A stretch of 64,000 bases of DNA from Bog-756 sp963777665 (GTDB taxonomy: Bacteria; Actinomycetota; Acidimicrobiia; Acidimicrobiales; RAAP-2): NCBI GenBank assembly GCA_963777665.1, contig CAVZRJ010000001.1, positions 744,001-808,000 of the forward strand, in the 5' to 3' direction. Under the pieces are notes generated by a model. The model did not search any database. It worked only from the letters and a program-made list of their open reading frames with translations, and was not told where the DNA came from. Shown here piece after piece: positions 61,734-64,000 of the stretch. Each line of letters begins with the position of its first letter. The first letter of the stretch is position 1. The position numbers and the translations under genes are program-made.

Positions 61734-63703
61734 GACGGTGGACGCAACCAGATCCGGGGCGTCTGGTCGTCGCCCTGGTCGGGGCGGCTTCGTTGGCGCG
61801 TCTCACGACCGGAGGTGCGCCGTGGCGCGGCGTCGTCGTCGCAACTCTCGTCGCGTACACCGCGGTAACCCTCAGCACGCGACGCATCGCACGGTCGTGG
61901 TCGCTGATCATCGGTGTGCTCGCGGCAGCTCTGGCCTCGGTGTGGCTGGCCGTTCCCGCCGCCACTCGAGACGGACTCCCCACGGCGACCACGTTTCGGA
62001 CTCTCGACCATGGGCTGAAGGCAATCGGTCCAATCCACCTCCCGATCACTGGGGGCCCGGGTGTCGTGCTCCTCTGCTCGTTGGTCGCCGGGATGGCTGC
62101 TGCAGCGACGAAGGCACTCCCCGGGCTGTTCGGCTTCGTGCCGAGTCTGGTGCTGCTGGCCGGATCGACGGTGGCGCATCCCTCCGATGGGGCGGCCCTT
62201 CTCGCCGTGCTCCTCGCTGCCGGTATGACAATGGCCATCGGGACAGCGGACGGCCGGGTGAGCGCGCTCGCCTGCGCCGCGACGACTGCTGCCGTCGCCG
62301 TTGCGGTTGTGGCGGTCAGCATCGCCAACGAACCGGCAGGTGCGGTCGGCGGAGGAAAGGCCTTGGTCGGGGTTCCCCCCACCGCGATCTCTCTGGTGTC
62401 GCGGTTGACGGCGCTCGAGGTGCGCGATCCGGATCTGGTCATGTTCACCGCGAAGACGCCGGTGCCCACCTACTGGCAGGTCGCCGTGTTGTCCGTGCTC
62501 ACCGGCCAGACCTGGGGACCCGACTCCGCGGTTTCCGCCGTGCTGTCCGGTCGACATGCGGTCCCAACTCCGATGGCCAAGCCAACCGGTCCAACGTTCA
62601 GCGTCACCGTTTCGATCGCCAACTTCTCGAGTCGCCTTCTCCCCATTCCCCCCTCCACAGTGCGGGTGTCCCCCGGGACGCTCACCTCGGTCGGCGCCGT
62701 CGCGCCATTGCTGAGCCAGGCCGGACAGCGCTACGACGCCACGGCGACGATCCCCGATGCCACGACGAGCAGCGGTGCCACCGCGTCTCCCGAGGACACG
62801 GCACTCCCAATCCTGTCCCCTGCCATCACCGCCCTCGCCGGTTCGATCACCGCCTCGGCACCCACCCCACTCGACAAAGCCGAGGCACTGACCGACTGGT
62901 TCCGCTCGCCCTCGTTCCACTACTCGCTTCGACCCACACGCGCCGACCTGACCAGCTTCCTGCTGACGACCCGTACGGGCTCGTGCGAGCAGTTCGCGGG
63001 GGCCTTCGCGGTGTTGGCCCGCTCGGTCGGTCTCCCGACCAGGGTTGCCGTCGGGTTTGCCACCGGTGTCCGGAACGCGGCCGGCCGAACTGTTGTCCGT
63101 GGCATGGATGCCCACGTCTGGCCCCAGGTCCTCTTCGCTGGGACCTGGCTCTCGTTCGAGCCCACGCCCGCGTTGCCGTCAGGCGAGTTGACGCCGCCCG
63201 GGGTGATCGGTGTCACGGCTGTGGGCGCGCCCAACCCCATCGGGTCGATCACGACCCCCAGTTCGGTCCCGCCGCTCTCGTTCCCGCCTCCCCCGACCGG
63301 ATCAGCAGCACCGAGGGTGGGCTCTTCGCCGTTCTGGTGGTGGTTCGCCGTCGGGGTCGCCGGCACACTGGCCCTCGTCGGCGTGGCCCTTCGCACCCTT
63401 GGACGGCGACGCCGCCGCCGACTGCCGGGTGGCGAGCTCGCGACTGCCTGGAACAGGGTCGATCGGGCTCTCGATCGAACACCGATGGCCCGACCACGCT
63501 GGCGGACACCGGCGGTGCACGCCCGGATGCTCGCTGCCGATGCGAAGCGACCAGACTTCGATACTGCCCTCGGGGATCTCGAATGGCTGGCAACCCATCT
63601 CGAAGAGCACATTTACGGTGGGATCGTCGACGATTCGGTCACCCGACAGGCCCATGAGGTGAGCGAACGGATCGTCACGGCTCTGAAAGCGGTCACGACA
63701 TGA
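61730..63703 (+). CDS. TgpA-like membrane transglutaminase
   Basis: 657 residues from GTG 61730. An N-terminal block of about six transmembrane helices (residues 10-215) precedes a periplasmic part. The transglutaminase core has the nucleophile in TRTGSCEQFAGAFAVLAR, histidine in GMDAHVWPQVLF, and the acid position in FEPTPA. A further transmembrane helix (FWWWFAVGVAGTLALVGVAL) and a cytoplasmic DUF4129-like tail follow. It probably crosslinks or cleaves envelope proteins and completes the MoxR-DUF58 operon. Confidence 0.86.
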   Translation: MRRWTQPDPGRLVVALVGAASLARLTTGGAPWRGVVVATLVAYTAVTLSTRRIARSWSLIIGVLAAALASVWLAVPAATRDGLPTATTFRTLDHGLKAIGPIHLPITGGPGVVLLCSLVAGMAAAATKALPGLFGFVPSLVLLAGSTVAHPSDGAALLAVLLAAGMTMAIGTADGRVSALACAATTAAVAVAVVAVSIANEPAGAVGGGKALVGVPPTAISLVSRLTALEVRDPDLVMFTAKTPVPTYWQVAVLSVLTGQTWGPDSAVSAVLSGRHAVPTPMAKPTGPTFSVTVSIANFSSRLLPIPPSTVRVSPGTLTSVGAVAPLLSQAGQRYDATATIPDATTSSGATASPEDTALPILSPAITALAGSITASAPTPLDKAEALTDWFRSPSFHYSLRPTRADLTSFLLTTRTGSCEQFAGAFAVLARSVGLPTRVAVGFATGVRNAAGRTVVRGMDAHVWPQVLFAGTWLSFEPTPALPSGELTPPGVIGVTAVGAPNPIGSITTPSSVPPLSFPPPPTGSAAPRVGSSPFWWWFAVGVAGTLALVGVALRTLGRRRRRRLPGGELATAWNRVDRALDRTPMARPRWRTPAVHARMLAADAKRPDFDTALGDLEWLATHLEEHIYGGIVDDSVTRQAHEVSERIVTALKAVTT

Positions 63704-63793
63704 CCGAGGAACTCGGGTTCCGGACAGATCTCTCTCGCGGAACGGCCGCGTACGACGACCGTTTTCGTTTGCCATACCCGCGGCCCTCGGGCG

Positions 63794-64000
63794 TCAGATC
63801 AGCGCGTCGTATTCACCCGCATCGGTCGCCATCGCTTCTCTGAGCGCAGCGAGCGTCTGCGCCCGCGCCCGCTCCTTGGTGAGCCGATGCGCGGAAGGAT
63901 CCAGACTGGCCAGCGCGACCGCCGCCACCTGCGCCGACTCAGTGAGCTCCGACGGGTCCACGACCCGATCGAGGAAGCCACAGTCGACGGCATTGTCCGG
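63794..64000 (-). CDS. enoyl-CoA hydratase/isomerase family protein, C-terminal part (partial)
   Basis: Only the last 68 residues lie in the window, ending at TGA 63794-63796; the gene continues beyond 64000. The sequence NAVDCGFLDRVVDPSELTES and LDPSAHRLTKERARAQTLAA is typical of the C-terminal helices of crotonase-fold proteins, in which AxxxGxxDxVV follows the active site. It faces the end of the transglutaminase gene. Confidence 0.7.
   Translation of the reverse strand, partial: PDNAVDCGFLDRVVDPSELTESAQVAAVALASLDPSAHRLTKERARAQTLAALREAMATDAGEYDALI

Noticed and set aside
61738..63657. Long Arg-rich open frame inside the transglutaminase gene
   Set aside because: It is an out-of-frame shadow; the other frame has transmembrane helices and the Cys-His transglutaminase motifs.

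Overview
This 64-kb window is high-GC DNA from an actinobacterium. The gene set points to the class Acidimicrobiia or a close relative: three luciferase-like (LLM) flavin oxidoreductases, MurT/GatD lipid II amidation, a TgpA-type transglutaminase operon, an extracellular glycosidase with YWLVAADGG-type repeats, and overlapping GTGA stop/start junctions. That placement is inferred from gene content only; the window has no rRNA.

Positions 3-16679 are an integrated genomic island. An intact tRNA-Val(CAC) gene lies at 16638-16711 on the minus strand. Its 3' half is repeated at 3-46 as a 44-bp direct repeat with one mismatch. A tyrosine recombinase and a small excisionase-like protein sit beside the tRNA. 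GTGGAGCA motifs occur near both ends and are likely integrase arm sites. Cargo comprises two toxin-antitoxin pairs (GNAT/DUF1778 and RHH/Doc), a block of two methyltransferases, an acetyltransferase and an APH-family kinase, several secreted proteins including one with seven propeller-like repeats, a DDE transposase, and an IS110-type element with a candidate bridge RNA. No transfer or replication genes are visible.

Positions 16.8-34.5 kb look like chromosomal backbone. They hold an amidase (frameshifted), a VOC protein, a membrane protein, and a TetR regulator divergent from a tightly coupled four-gene operon: acyl-CoA reductase-HAD fusion, zinc alcohol dehydrogenase, LarA-like nickel-pincer protein, and PlsC acyltransferase. 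Next, on the minus strand, is a HAD-PlsC/MurT/GatD operon for envelope lipid and peptidoglycan work. LysR, a methyltransferase, YqgE and an enoyl-CoA hydratase follow.

Positions 34.5-39.6 kb carry TetR, MFS, MscL, an unknown protein, an LLM oxidoreductase, a nitroreductase and a peroxiredoxin. Every one of these genes is broken by single-base indels, mostly +1. A stretch of poor sequence is the likeliest explanation.

Positions 39.6-64 kb are mostly intact again. They hold a second LLM enzyme, a CrtC-like protein, a GH43-like secreted protein, and an operon of ECF sigma factor, putative anti-sigma with a Gly-rich 14-residue tandem repeat, and a G1 (eqolisin) peptidase. Further on are an LPFTG-anchored protein, a third LLM enzyme, acetyltransferases, alpha/beta hydrolases, a secreted metalloprotease-like protein, a CHAP-like secreted protein, and the MoxR-DUF58-transglutaminase operon. 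The window ends inside an enoyl-CoA hydratase-like gene.
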